DNA of 64,000 nt, from contig JABSSL010000075.1 of the NCBI GenBank assembly GCA_013214355.1, positions 62,001 to 126,000 of the forward strand, read 5' to 3'. The notes beneath the pieces were generated by a model, which saw only the letters and a list, made by a program, of their open reading frames with translations, did no database searches and was not told the DNA's origin. The DNA comes from Saprospiraceae bacterium (GTDB taxonomy: Bacteria > Bacteroidota > Bacteroidia > Chitinophagales > Saprospiraceae). A program made the position numbers and the translations under genes. Positions 8,600 to 16,270 of this stretch are shown piece after piece. How positions within the stretch are numbered: position 1 is the stretch's first letter; the number at the start of each line of letters is the position of its first letter.

Positions 8600-9268
8600 C
8601 TAGAGTGTTGTTGAAAATGCATTCCAAACGGGATCTTCAGGCAAGGGAGCTACAACAGTCTCCCTTTCTCCTGTAGTAGGATGAGTAAATTCTAATTTCC
8701 AGGCGTGAAGATGTATTGATCGATCTTTATTACTTCTTCGGAAACCATATTTAACATCTCCCTTAATGGGGCAGTCAATGGCAGCAAGTTGAGCCCTGAT
8801 CTGATGATGTCTACCCGTTAACAACTGAATACTTAGTAAGTGGTAATATTCACTTTTTCCGATGAGTTCGTAATCCAGGATAGCCTCCTTAGCGCCTTTG
8901 TAGGAAGCGTCTACGGCCTTAGTCTTATTGGCTGAGGATCTAGCAAGGAAATGACGGAGCTGGCCTTTGGGTTCCGGTGGGGCATTCTTCACTACGGCTA
9001 GGTAGGACTTCACCACGCTTCGTTCTTGAAATTGACGATTAAGGTGGGCCAAGGCTTTCTTGTTCTTGGCCATAAGAATCACTCCTGAGGCGGGCTGGTC
9101 CAGCCGATGGATCAAATGTAAGGGGTGCTGGCAATATTTCTCTCCCATTTGCAAGAGCGAAAGTGTATCAGTGGCCTGTGTTTGGACGGGTACTGTGGCT
9201 GCCTTATTAAAGGCGATCAGTTGATTGTTTTTGTACAATACCTGATGCCCGATTTGTAGTTTCTCCAT
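8600..9268 (-). CDS. RluA-family RNA pseudouridine synthase
   Basis: 222 residues. The catalytic motif HRLDQPASGVILMAKN is at ~54-69, with the nucleophilic Asp near 57; GRHHQIRAQLA and IKGDVKYGF complete the family core. There is no S4 RNA-binding domain, so it belongs to the short RluA/TruC type; the target (23S rRNA or tRNA) cannot be settled from sequence. Its ATG overlaps the stop of the upstream 55-residue membrane-protein gene by one base (TAATG), which implies translational coupling, and rsmG follows. Confidence 0.92.
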   Translation of the reverse strand: MEKLQIGHQVLYKNNQLIAFNKAATVPVQTQATDTLSLLQMGEKYCQHPLHLIHRLDQPASGVILMAKNKKALAHLNRQFQERSVVKSYLAVVKNAPPEPKGQLRHFLARSSANKTKAVDASYKGAKEAILDYELIGKSEYYHLLSIQLLTGRHHQIRAQLAAIDCPIKGDVKYGFRRSNKDRSIHLHAWKLEFTHPTTGERETVVAPLPEDPVWNAFSTTL

Positions 9269-9435
9269 TAGTCTACTTCTTCATAATCTACATACTCTCC
9301 CTCATCATCATTGTCCCGCTTTGGAGCGGGGTCCACCTTTTCGCGCCTTGGTGGAGGGGCAACGGCAGCGGGTTGAGCGATAAAATAACGATAAATGAAA
9401 TACACTAGTCCGGCGGTGATCAGTAGTTTTATCAT
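9268..9435 (-). CDS. Small one-pass membrane protein (55 aa), DUF4834-like
   Basis: A short frame of 55 residues. It begins MIKLLITAGLVYFIYRYFIA, one transmembrane helix (residues ~3-19), followed by a Pro/Ala linker (QPAAVAPPPRREK) and an acidic tail (DNDDEGEYVDYEEVD). The layout resembles the small Bacteroidota DUF4834 proteins, though I am not certain of that assignment. Its stop overlaps the start codon of the pseudouridine synthase (TAATG at 9270-9266), strong evidence that it is translated. Function unknown. It probably starts the operon with the pseudouridine synthase and rsmG. Confidence 0.75.
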   Translation of the reverse strand: MIKLLITAGLVYFIYRYFIAQPAAVAPPPRREKVDPAPKRDNDDEGEYVDYEEVD

Positions 9436-9609
9436 AACGAATTCTTGCTTTACACAAAATTAGTTTTTTCACCACTAAAAAGAAATCTCAATTGAACGGG
9501 TCTTACGAAATGGTGTAAATGTAAATGATCGTCTAAAATAGGGGGATTACATATCGCTGGAAAGCAGTAATAGCGGATATGTTTGAGGCGGAACTTGCTA
9601 ATTATTTTA

Positions 9610-9617
9610 TACATTTG
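9610..9617 (+). promoter_or_regulatory. Candidate -7 box TACATTTG for the GT117 gene
   Basis: A perfect match to the Bacteroidota -7 element TAnnTTTG lies at 9610-9617, 71 bp before the start codon at 9689. The best -33 candidate, TTTG at 9582-9585, is 24 nt away, a little longer than usual. Confidence 0.45.
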
Positions 9618-9688
9618 CAGTTCTTTAAGATAACAGTAGATTTAATAAGGCGCTCAGAATCCGAAGTTTGTAAATTCAAAACCACTTG

Positions 9689-12600
9689 ATGGGATCTTCA
9701 AAGCAATTATTCAGAATAACAGGTTGGGCGGTCTTTGCCATCGCATTGACCGTATACTTCTTCTCAGCGGAACGAACGGGTAGTTTGTGGGATTGTGGAG
9801 AATTTATCTTAGGAGCCTACAAGCTACAGGTGGTTCACCCTCCGGGGGCACCGCTTTTCCTATTGGTTGGGCGATTGTTTGCGTGGATCGGAAGCATCTT
9901 CTCTGATGACCCTGCCAATATTGCCTTCGCCGTGAATATGATGTCCAGTACCTGTACGGCTTTTGCGGCAGCATTTATTGCCTGGGTTACGATGGACCTC
10001 ACAAAGCTGGCATTTGTAGGAAGAGATGAAGAATTAGATCAAGGCCAGTCTCTGGCTACGGCAGGTGCCGGTTTAATTGCCGGTTTGACTACAGCTTTTG
10101 CAACCTCTATTTGGTTCTCTGCGGTAGAGGGCGAGGTTTATGCGATGTCAACTTTCTTTACCACGCTTACGCTTTGGTCTACCGTAAAATGGTACAGTTT
10201 GCCAGATACACCAGATAGTGATCGCTGGCTTCTATTTACGGTATATGCCGGGGGATTATCCATTGGCGTTCACTTGTTGAGTTTGTTGACCTTCCCTGCT
10301 TTGGGACTGTTCTACTACTTCAAAAAATACAAGAATCACAACTTGCTAGGAATGGCTGCTGCTGCTGGTATCGGGGTCGTGGTTCTAGGTGTGATACAAA
10401 AATTTATCATTGTAGGAATTCCCGTGTTGTGGTCAAAAATGGAATTGCTTATGGTAAATGGCCTGGGGCTACCCTTCCATTCGGGTTTAATTCCTACGAT
10501 ACTGATCATTGGAGGTGTCTTTTATTTCGGCTTAAATTATGCACATAAAAAAGGAAATCAATTAATCCAGCTGATCATGGTTGGATCGGCTTTAGTGGTT
10601 ATATCCTTTTCCACTTTGGGTGTTGTGGTCGTAAGAGCAAATGCTTCCACTCCAGTGAATATGAACGCTCCTAGTGATGCGATGCGCCTGATTCCATACC
10701 TCAACCGTGAACAATACGGAGAGAGAGCCCTGTTGTATGGTCCTCACTTCGCAGCACGGTATAGCAATATTGATGACTCTGAGGATAGATATGGTAGAGT
10801 AGGAGATAGATATGAGGTAGTAGATCAGAAGATTTCCTTAGAGTATAGCAATAAGGATAAAATGCTATTTCCTCGCTTGGGGGATGGTACCCAAGGACGT
10901 CCTCGCCTGTATAAGCGCTGGATGGGGCTGAATCCAGATGGACCCTTGCCTGGAAATCGACCGAATTTTGCAGATAACATCGGCTTTTTCATACGCTATC
11001 AGTTAGGCTGGATGTATTGGCGTTATTTCATGTGGAACTTCTCTGGTCGACAAAACAGTGACCAGGGGTACGAGCCATGGGATAAATCAAGTGGGCATTG
11101 GATTAGTGGGATCAAGTTCCTGGATAGCATGCGCTTGGGGAACCAAAGCGAGCTACCTGCCACTGAGCGAAATCATAAGGCGAGGAATACATATTTTATG
11201 TTGCCTTTCCTTTTTGGCTTAATTGGTCTGTTCTTCCATTTCAAACGTCGGAATAATGAAGCACTGGCCCTCTTGGCTTTATTCATTATCACAGGTATAG
11301 GCATCATTGTTTACTCCAATCAGCCTCCTCGAGAGCCGCGAGAAAGGGATTACGTTTTGGTGGGTTCCTTCTTTACTTATGCGATATGGATAGGTATGGC
11401 TGCTGCCTCGCTCTTCAATATGCTGAGGGAAAGAGCCAAGCAAAGTGGCCCTATTGCTGCTATTGTGGGCTCCTTGGTAGTGCTGAGCGCACCTCTGCTA
11501 ATGGGTTTTCAGAATTTCGATGACCATAGCCGTATGCATCATACGGGAGCGCGAGACTACGCTAGTAATTTCTTGAATTCCTGTGAAGAAAATGCCATTA
11601 TCTTCACCTACGGGGATAATGATACTTATCCGCTCTGGTATGCACAGGAGGTGGAAAATATTCGTCGGGACGTAAGGGTGGTGAACCTGAGTTTGATTGC
11701 AGTAGATTGGTATATTGATCTACTACGTCGAAAACAGAATGACTCCCCTGCCTTGAAACTTACGATTCCTAGCGAGGCCTATAGAGGAAATAAACGAAAT
11801 CAGGTATTGTACAATCCTTATGCGCAGTCGGCCAATGTCAATAAAGCAGTAAGCCTTGACCAATTCCTAAAAATGATTGCTCAACCGCGAGAGGTGCCGT
11901 TGCAAGGAGGAAGAACTTTGGAAGGATTCTACGAAACTAAGAACGTGTTTATTCCGGTTGACCGGCAAGCAGCGCTTCGTAGTGGAGCTGCTACCGTAGC
12001 AGACTCTAATCGCATTGTTTCTCGTATCCCGCTTAACCTGACCAATAGAGAGCAATTGTTGAAAGATGAGATTGCCATTCTTGATGTGATTGGGTCTAAC
12101 CTTTGGGATCGTCCCATCTATTTCTCTGTAACTTGTCGTAGAGAAAAGTTGATGGGCCTCGATAACTATATGCAATTGGAAGGCTTAGGACTGCGAATTG
12201 TTCCAGTACGTTCGGATGGAGAATCCATTTATGGTATGATTGGCTTAGGACGAGTGAATAAGGACGCCTATTACGAAAACGTCATGAATAAGTTTAAGTG
12301 GGGCAATTTTGATAAGGAGGACTTGTTTGTAGATAATAGTTATATGCCAAGTATTCAAAGTATGCAGTTGGGAATGCGCCGTGTGAGTTTTGAGCTACTT
12401 AGAGATGGTCAGAAAGATAAAGCGATGGCTTTGGTGGATAAATATTTTGAATCCTTCCCGCACAAGAATTTCCCATATGACTATCGTACGATGATGATGT
12501 TGGACGTGTTGTACCAGGGGAATGAATATGAAAAGGCGAAGCCGCACATGGAAATTCTAGCACAGGAGACCCTAGACTATCTAGAGTTTTATACTTCCCT

Positions 12601-12799
12601 GCTAGACAATAAGAATTTCCAAGCTAGTTATGCCGATCAATATAGTTTGCGTAATCGCGATATGGAACGATTATTAGAGGAAGCCCAACGGCAAAGCGAT
12701 ACCGAGTTTTTGCAAAAATGGGAACCTCTGTTTTCTCCCTATCGAGTGAACAACAACCCAAATGGTACCTTAGATGGTATGCAGCAGTTGAATCAGTAA
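9689..12799 (+). CDS. DUF2723/GT117 family membrane glycosyltransferase (protein O-glycosylation)
   Basis: 1036 residues from the ATG at 9689 (a TTG one codon earlier is ignored). The N-terminal half is polytopic, with about ten hydrophobic segments, and opens with the GT-C-type catalytic stretch LWDCGEFI at ~33-40 (Asp35 and Glu38) and VVHPPGAPLF at ~48-57. The C-terminal half is soluble (NAIIFTYGDNDTYPLWYAQEV, then RRDVRVVNLSL) and ends in helical repeats. DUF2723 forms CAZy family GT117, which includes human TMEM260, a protein O-mannosyltransferase; Bacteroidota members are thought to serve general protein O-glycosylation at the inner membrane. Monocistronic, with a strong terminator directly after it. 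Confidence 0.85.
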   Translation: MGSSKQLFRITGWAVFAIALTVYFFSAERTGSLWDCGEFILGAYKLQVVHPPGAPLFLLVGRLFAWIGSIFSDDPANIAFAVNMMSSTCTAFAAAFIAWVTMDLTKLAFVGRDEELDQGQSLATAGAGLIAGLTTAFATSIWFSAVEGEVYAMSTFFTTLTLWSTVKWYSLPDTPDSDRWLLFTVYAGGLSIGVHLLSLLTFPALGLFYYFKKYKNHNLLGMAAAAGIGVVVLGVIQKFIIVGIPVLWSKMELLMVNGLGLPFHSGLIPTILIIGGVFYFGLNYAHKKGNQLIQLIMVGSALVVISFSTLGVVVVRANASTPVNMNAPSDAMRLIPYLNREQYGERALLYGPHFAARYSNIDDSEDRYGRVGDRYEVVDQKISLEYSNKDKMLFPRLGDGTQGRPRLYKRWMGLNPDGPLPGNRPNFADNIGFFIRYQLGWMYWRYFMWNFSGRQNSDQGYEPWDKSSGHWISGIKFLDSMRLGNQSELPATERNHKARNTYFMLPFLFGLIGLFFHFKRRNNEALALLALFIITGIGIIVYSNQPPREPRERDYVLVGSFFTYAIWIGMAAASLFNMLRERAKQSGPIAAIVGSLVVLSAPLLMGFQNFDDHSRMHHTGARDYASNFLNSCEENAIIFTYGDNDTYPLWYAQEVENIRRDVRVVNLSLIAVDWYIDLLRRKQNDSPALKLTIPSEAYRGNKRNQVLYNPYAQSANVNKAVSLDQFLKMIAQPREVPLQGGRTLEGFYETKNVFIPVDRQAALRSGAATVADSNRIVSRIPLNLTNREQLLKDEIAILDVIGSNLWDRPIYFSVTCRREKLMGLDNYMQLEGLGLRIVPVRSDGESIYGMIGLGRVNKDAYYENVMNKFKWGNFDKEDLFVDNSYMPSIQSMQLGMRRVSFELLRDGQKDKAMALVDKYFESFPHKNFPYDYRTMMMLDVLYQGNEYEKAKPHMEILAQETLDYLEFYTSLLDNKNFQASYADQYSLRNRDMERLLEEAQRQSDTEFLQKWEPLFSPYRVNNNPNGTLDGMQQLNQ

Positions 12800-12825
12800 C
12801 AGCATTGTCAAATTGATTGATTGGG

Positions 12826-12869
12826 AAAAGTTTAGCTCAAGACTACTTGGGCTAAACTTTTTAATTTTT
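12826..12869 (+). terminator. Terminator of the GT117 gene
   Basis: A 16-bp stem, AAAAGTTTAGCTCAAG (12826-12841) with CTTGGGCTAAACTTTT (12846-12861), has a 4-nt loop and one G-U pair, and is followed by TTAATTTTTA. It starts 26 bp after the GT117 stop codon. Confidence 0.85.
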
Positions 12870-12916
12870 AGAGGATTCCGTTTCTTTGTGAGATCAATAA
12901 ATCCTTCTCATCTGAT

Positions 12917-13357
12917 ATGAATATCAAGAAAATAGCCATTGGTTGCGACCACGCCGGCTTTCCCTATAAAGATAGTATCAAAGCTCTCCTTGAAGGAAGA
13001 GGGATCGAAGTGACAGATTATGGTACCAATTCTCTAGAATCTGTTGACTATCCCGACTTTATCCACCCCGTTGCAGATGATGTAGAACAAGAAAAAGTCG
13101 ATTGTGGTATCATTCTTTGTGGAAGTGGGAATGGAGCATCGATGACTGCTAACAAGCATCAAGGTATACGAGCTGCACTTTGTTGGAGCAATGAGATTGC
13201 GGCGCTTGCTAGACAACACAATGACGCCAATATTTTGTCCTTACCTGTTCGGTTTGTCAGTGAATCGGAAGCGCATGAAATGGTGAATACCTTTTTGGAT
13301 ACGGCTTTTGAAGGAGGTAGACATGCTAGGAGGGTAGGGAAGATTGCTTGTGTTTAG
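12917..13357 (+). CDS. rpiB: Ribose-5-phosphate isomerase B
   Basis: 146 residues, normal length. It opens with IAIGCDHAGFPYKDSIKALL (the conserved GxDHAG at ~9-13), followed by DYGTNSLESVDYPDFIH and the active-site loop GIILCGSGNGASMTANKH with Cys68 as the base; ARQHNDANIL (His101) is the phosphate-binding site. It interconverts ribose-5-phosphate and ribulose-5-phosphate in the pentose phosphate pathway. Some family members act on allose-6-phosphate or galactose-6-phosphate, but no sugar operon surrounds it. It stands alone downstream of the GT117 terminator. Confidence 0.93.
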   Translation: MNIKKIAIGCDHAGFPYKDSIKALLEGRGIEVTDYGTNSLESVDYPDFIHPVADDVEQEKVDCGIILCGSGNGASMTANKHQGIRAALCWSNEIAALARQHNDANILSLPVRFVSESEAHEMVNTFLDTAFEGGRHARRVGKIACV

Positions 13358-13896
13358 CAGCAAAACCTAAATTGCCTTATGGTAAGGTAGAACAGGAACC
13401 ATCAAGTTGATCTGTCATCACGAAGCTTGTGGAGGGCATATGTGCCGATCCTCATGACCGTGACAGATGAAAAAGCAATCTTTTCCCAGAAAGCTCCAGC
13501 TTCTTAGCTTACCTTATACTGCCATTGACAGATAAATTTATTTGACCTATCTCAGGTGTATTCTTACTGACCAATAATTTGAAGATGCACCCGTTATTGG
13601 AGTGAGATGCACTTATGCATCTTGGCATTGAAGTTGTTCAAGAATGTCTGCTGAGTCGAAATGGAGAATATTTTTGGCTCAATAGAGGCTTTTTTTGAGC
13701 CGCACCCGTCGAGCCGCCAGGCAGGATAGTAGCGCTACGTGGCGATAAAAAACCGAAGAGTGAGTCAAAAAGCGCTTCATCGCGGCCAGTGAGAAATTTT
13801 TGAACAACTTCATTATATACTTTAGCAGGAGATTGACCCTTTGAGCGATCAGGACGGCCACAATAAGCGGGTTCCTGCTGACAAATCAACAAAATT
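13358..13896. other. Intergenic region carrying a MITE-like element
   Basis: The first ~270 bp show no gene; ATCTGTCA near 13410 and its inverse TGACAGAT near 13460 form a loose inverted repeat. The second part, 13630-13811, is the MITE-like repeat listed separately. Minus-strand frames of 84 and 60 codons here lie inside the repeat and are not credible genes. Confidence 0.6.
13630..13811 (-). repeat. MITE-like element, copy A (182 bp)
   Basis: The ends are inverted repeats: the left end reads GAAGTTGTTCAAGAATG inwards and the right end, on the other strand, reads GAAGTTGTTCAAAAATT. The interior holds a 32-nt core at 13708-13739 (including GCCGCCAGGCAGGATAG and AGCGCTACG) that recurs with one mismatch on the opposite strand at 35930-35961. 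Sequence between core and ends is diverged between the copies, yet both can fold a hairpin around the core. No coding capacity. A 3-bp ATT flanks both sides and could be a target duplication, but is too short to be sure. Confidence 0.75.
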
Positions 13897-15498
13897 ATGA
13901 AAAGAGTATTGTGTTTATTGCTATGCTGTTCCTATGTGTTAGGCTACGGTCAGTTTGCGGGAAATACCACGGATGAAGAAGAAAAAATAGCCCGGGCTTA
14001 TGCTGCTACGATTACCATACCTGATCTTCAAAATCATTTGAATACAATTGCAAGTGCTGAGTTTGAAGGCAGAGAGACCGGGACCGAAGGTCAAAAAAGA
14101 GCGGCTAACTACATCGCCAACTATTTTAAACAGCTGGGATTACCTGCTATCGGGGAAGAGGATACCTATTTCCAAAGAATATCCTTTATAGCGGAGAATT
14201 GGAACAATATAGAGCTAAGTGTCAACGGAGAAGTAAAACGCCACATGTGGGATTACTATGCTTATCCTGCTAATAATGCAGATCGCCCTATGCAGCAATA
14301 TGATGAGGTGCTTTTCCTGGGATATGGCATCGATGATAAGCGGTATAGTGATTACAAAAATGTAGATGTTGAAGGCAAGGCTATCCTCATTTATGCGGGG
14401 GAACCCATGGGTAAAGACAGCCTATCCCACGTTTCGGGAAAGCGTGGAGTCACCGATTGGTCAACAGATATCTACAAGAAATTGCGCGTGGCTAAAGAGA
14501 AAGGTGTGGCCATGGTATTTATCATTGACCCAGACTTCAAAAAGAACGTAGCTACTGCCCGCCGCACCATCCTCAACCGCCGCTTAAAGATGGGTTGGAG
14601 TAAAAACCCTGCAGATAATTTTGCCAACAATGTTTTCATTTCCACTAAAGTGGCTAGGGAGATCATTAGTGGGCAATTCAAGAAGGTAGTGAAAGCACGG
14701 AAAAAGATAAATAAGAAGAAAAAAGCAAAGCGCGTAAAGCTCCCTACTAATCTTTCGATCGCCATGGAGAAGAATGTTCGCCAGTTATTAGGCGAAAATG
14801 TATTGGGCTTCGTGGAAGGGTCAGACCCTGCAAAGAAAGATGAGATTGTAGTCGTTACAGCGCATTACGATCATTTGGGTAAACGGGGAGATGCAATCTA
14901 CTATGGAGCTGATGATAATGGTTCTGGGACTTCATCGGTCTTGGAAGTTTGTCAGGCCTTTGTGGAGGCAAAGAATAAGGGCGAGGGGCCAAAACGCAGT
15001 GTCCTATTTATGCTAGTATCAGGAGAAGAAAAAGGACTGTTGGGCTCTGAGTATTATGTACAGCATCCTATCTTCCCATTGGAAAACACCGTAGCTAATG
15101 TTAATGTAGACATGGTGGGTAGGGTAGATGATAAACATGCAGATAACCCTAATTATATCTACGTCATTGGTTCTAATCGACTAAGTACAGAGCTGCATGA
15201 AATTAATGAAGCTGCAAATACTACCTACACTCAGCTAGAGCTGGATTATACGTATAATGCAGAGAATGATCCGAATAGATATTACTATCGTTCAGACCAT
15301 TACAACTTTGCAGAAAGAGGGATTCCTGCTATCTTTTATTTTAATGGGACCCATGATGATTATCACCTGACTAGTGATACAGTAGACAAGATTAATTTTG
15401 AGAAGATGGCCAATATTGCCCAGTTGGTTTTCCATACTACTTGGAAGCTAGCTAATCGTGCCGATCGTATCAAAGTAGATGTTTTGCCAAAACGCTAA
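13897..15498 (+). CDS. Secreted M28-family metallopeptidase with PA-like insert
   Basis: 533 residues with a signal peptide (1-20, ending GYGQF). Zinc ligands of the M28 (aminopeptidase S/Y type) fold are visible: HYDHLG with His323, GADDNGSG with Asp339, the catalytic GEEKGLLGSEYY with Glu377-378, NVDMVGR, and the final His in FNGTHDDYHLTSDT. A protease-associated-like domain occupies ~125-260. Unusual: a lysine-rich stretch (residues ~263-283, with NKKKKAKRVK) connects the two domains. Likely a periplasmic or cell-surface aminopeptidase; it stands alone. Confidence 0.9.
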   Translation: MKRVLCLLLCCSYVLGYGQFAGNTTDEEEKIARAYAATITIPDLQNHLNTIASAEFEGRETGTEGQKRAANYIANYFKQLGLPAIGEEDTYFQRISFIAENWNNIELSVNGEVKRHMWDYYAYPANNADRPMQQYDEVLFLGYGIDDKRYSDYKNVDVEGKAILIYAGEPMGKDSLSHVSGKRGVTDWSTDIYKKLRVAKEKGVAMVFIIDPDFKKNVATARRTILNRRLKMGWSKNPADNFANNVFISTKVAREIISGQFKKVVKARKKINKKKKAKRVKLPTNLSIAMEKNVRQLLGENVLGFVEGSDPAKKDEIVVVTAHYDHLGKRGDAIYYGADDNGSGTSSVLEVCQAFVEAKNKGEGPKRSVLFMLVSGEEKGLLGSEYYVQHPIFPLENTVANVNVDMVGRVDDKHADNPNYIYVIGSNRLSTELHEINEAANTTYTQLELDYTYNAENDPNRYYYRSDHYNFAERGIPAIFYFNGTHDDYHLTSDTVDKINFEKMANIAQLVFHTTWKLANRADRIKVDVLPKR

Positions 15499-15561
15499 AT
15501 AATATGAGCCCCCTGATTAAAGTCCGCTTCGGGAAGCGTGAAATACTTCAGGTCTGGGCAT

Positions 15562-15593
15562 AAAAAAAGGCTAACGAACTAAGTCCGTCAGCC
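15562..15593 (-). terminator. Canonical terminator of the minus-strand small transcription unit
   Basis: On the minus strand an 11-bp stem GGCTGACGGAC / GTTCGTTAGCC (three G-U pairs, loop TTA) is followed directly by seven T (15568-15562). There is no minus-strand gene nearby other than the small frame at 15890-15964, so the terminator points to an independent small RNA or mini-gene. Confidence 0.8.
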
Positions 15594-15604
15594 TGCTCTA
15601 CAAA

Positions 15605-15735
15605 GCGAGTCGATACTTGATTCTACCCCCCTGTTGAACCAGTACGTCTCGCTTTTTCTTTTGACTCAATTGAGCCAGTATATCTTACGGGCAACTGCCG
15701 AACTATCCCCCCACGTTAGTCCTGGCAAGTTGCCC
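15605..15735 (-). ncRNA. Twin homologous hairpins with six-G loops (candidate structured RNA)
   Basis: Read on the minus strand, hairpin 1 (15735-15689) has outer stem GGGCAAC/GTTGCCC, then TGCC-A-GGACTA paired to TAGTTCGGCA with a single bulged A, closing the loop ACGTGGGGGGA. Hairpin 2 (15652-15605) has outer stem GCGAG/CTCGC, then TACTGGTTC paired to GAATCAAGTA with a single bulged A, closing AACAGGGGGGTA. The stems differ in sequence but keep pairing, while the AAC..GGGGGG loop is conserved, as expected of a duplicated structured RNA. A palindrome CTCAATTGAG separates them. The minus strand is favoured by the promoter upstream and terminator downstream. I do not recognise a known family. 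Confidence 0.6.
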
Positions 15736-15889
15736 GATTGATTGCTTTTAGGGTGGCTATAACGAGATCATTATACTCAGCTTTAAGCTTAAGTATTGAT
15801 CCGTGCATAGCACTTCAAGGTTTTAGCGTGCTAAAACCGGCCGTCATTTTTGTTTTGGTATGAAATGTAGTTGAAGAGATTGGAGATCA

Positions 15890-15964
15890 TTAAATATTCT
15901 CCAATGCAATTTTCTCAAGCTCTCTTAGAAGTGTGGCGACACAGATTGGTGTTCCCCTCTTCAT
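15890..15964 (-). CDS. Possible 24-residue peptide at the head of the small transcription unit
   Basis: An ATG lies about a dozen bases after the -7 box of a consensus promoter. The frame starts MKRGTPICVA and ends LEKIALENI; the second half would form an amphipathic helix. Peptide start and promoter fit the short leaders usual in Bacteroidota, but nothing else proves translation. It is followed by ~300 nt of structured sequence and a terminator, so it could also be a leader on a regulatory RNA. Confidence 0.35.
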   Translation of the reverse strand: MKRGTPICVATLLRELEKIALENI

Positions 15965-15976
15965 TCGTCGCTAGTG

Positions 15977-16007
15977 CGAAAGTAAATATTTATTCAGATA
16001 AATTCAA
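15977..16007 (-). promoter_or_regulatory. Consensus Bacteroidota promoter, minus strand
   Basis: On the minus strand TTG (16007-16005), 20 nt, then TACTTTCG (15984-15977), one base off TAnnTTTG. Transcription would start near 15970 and run left to the terminator at 15562, giving an RNA of about 400 nt. Confidence 0.6.
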
Positions 16008-16112
16008 CTTCGCCTCTTCAAAAATTAAAAGCCACGAGTAAAAGCGGCCACACTTGATGAATCTTACGCTAAAAGTTCGGAAAGGTTGCCATTTTGTCAG
16101 AAATAATTTCAA

Positions 16113-16128
16113 TGGCATGTCCTTTGAA
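16113..16128 (+). promoter_or_regulatory. Sigma-54-like promoter upstream of htpG
   Basis: TGGCATGTCCTTTGAA fits the -24/-12 consensus (TGGCAC, five bases, TTGCW) at TGGCA and TTG with the right spacing, 143 bp before the htpG start. TGTCAG at 16095-16100 lies just upstream. I recall the same TGTCA/TGGCA arrangement in front of other Bacteroidota heat-shock genes; the last GC of the consensus is not kept, so this is moderate evidence. Confidence 0.5.
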
Positions 16129-16270
16129 GGCCAAGTAACTGTGTTTTCTGCCCATCACGGCGGAAAATAAAAGGGAATACGGACCAAAATAGAAGCCAAA
16201 ATGTCTATACTCCCTGTCAATTCAGTGAAAGCTGTCTAAAAGTTCATCATAAATTCAAAAACCAAATTTT

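Larger units (their letters stand above)
15499..16270. other. Long spacer with a minus-strand small transcription unit and the htpG promoter region
   Basis: This 772-bp spacer holds, from right to left: a sigma-54-like box for htpG (16113-16128), a minus-strand promoter (16007-15977), a 24-codon minus-strand frame (15964-15890), a small hairpin (15819-15838: GGTTTTAG, CGTG, CTAAAACC), twin hairpins with C6/G6 loops (15735-15605) and a minus-strand terminator (15593-15562). Each is listed separately. Confidence 0.6.

Noticed and set aside
13638-13892. 84-codon minus-strand frame
   Set aside because: It lies in the MITE-like repeat and its flank; the core is a structured non-coding repeat.
15499-16270. 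RNase P RNA or tmRNA in the long spacer
   Set aside because: The ~400-nt minus transcript lacks the GAGGAAAGTCC and ACAGAA elements of RNase P RNA and the GGTTCGAATCC-CCA end of tmRNA.
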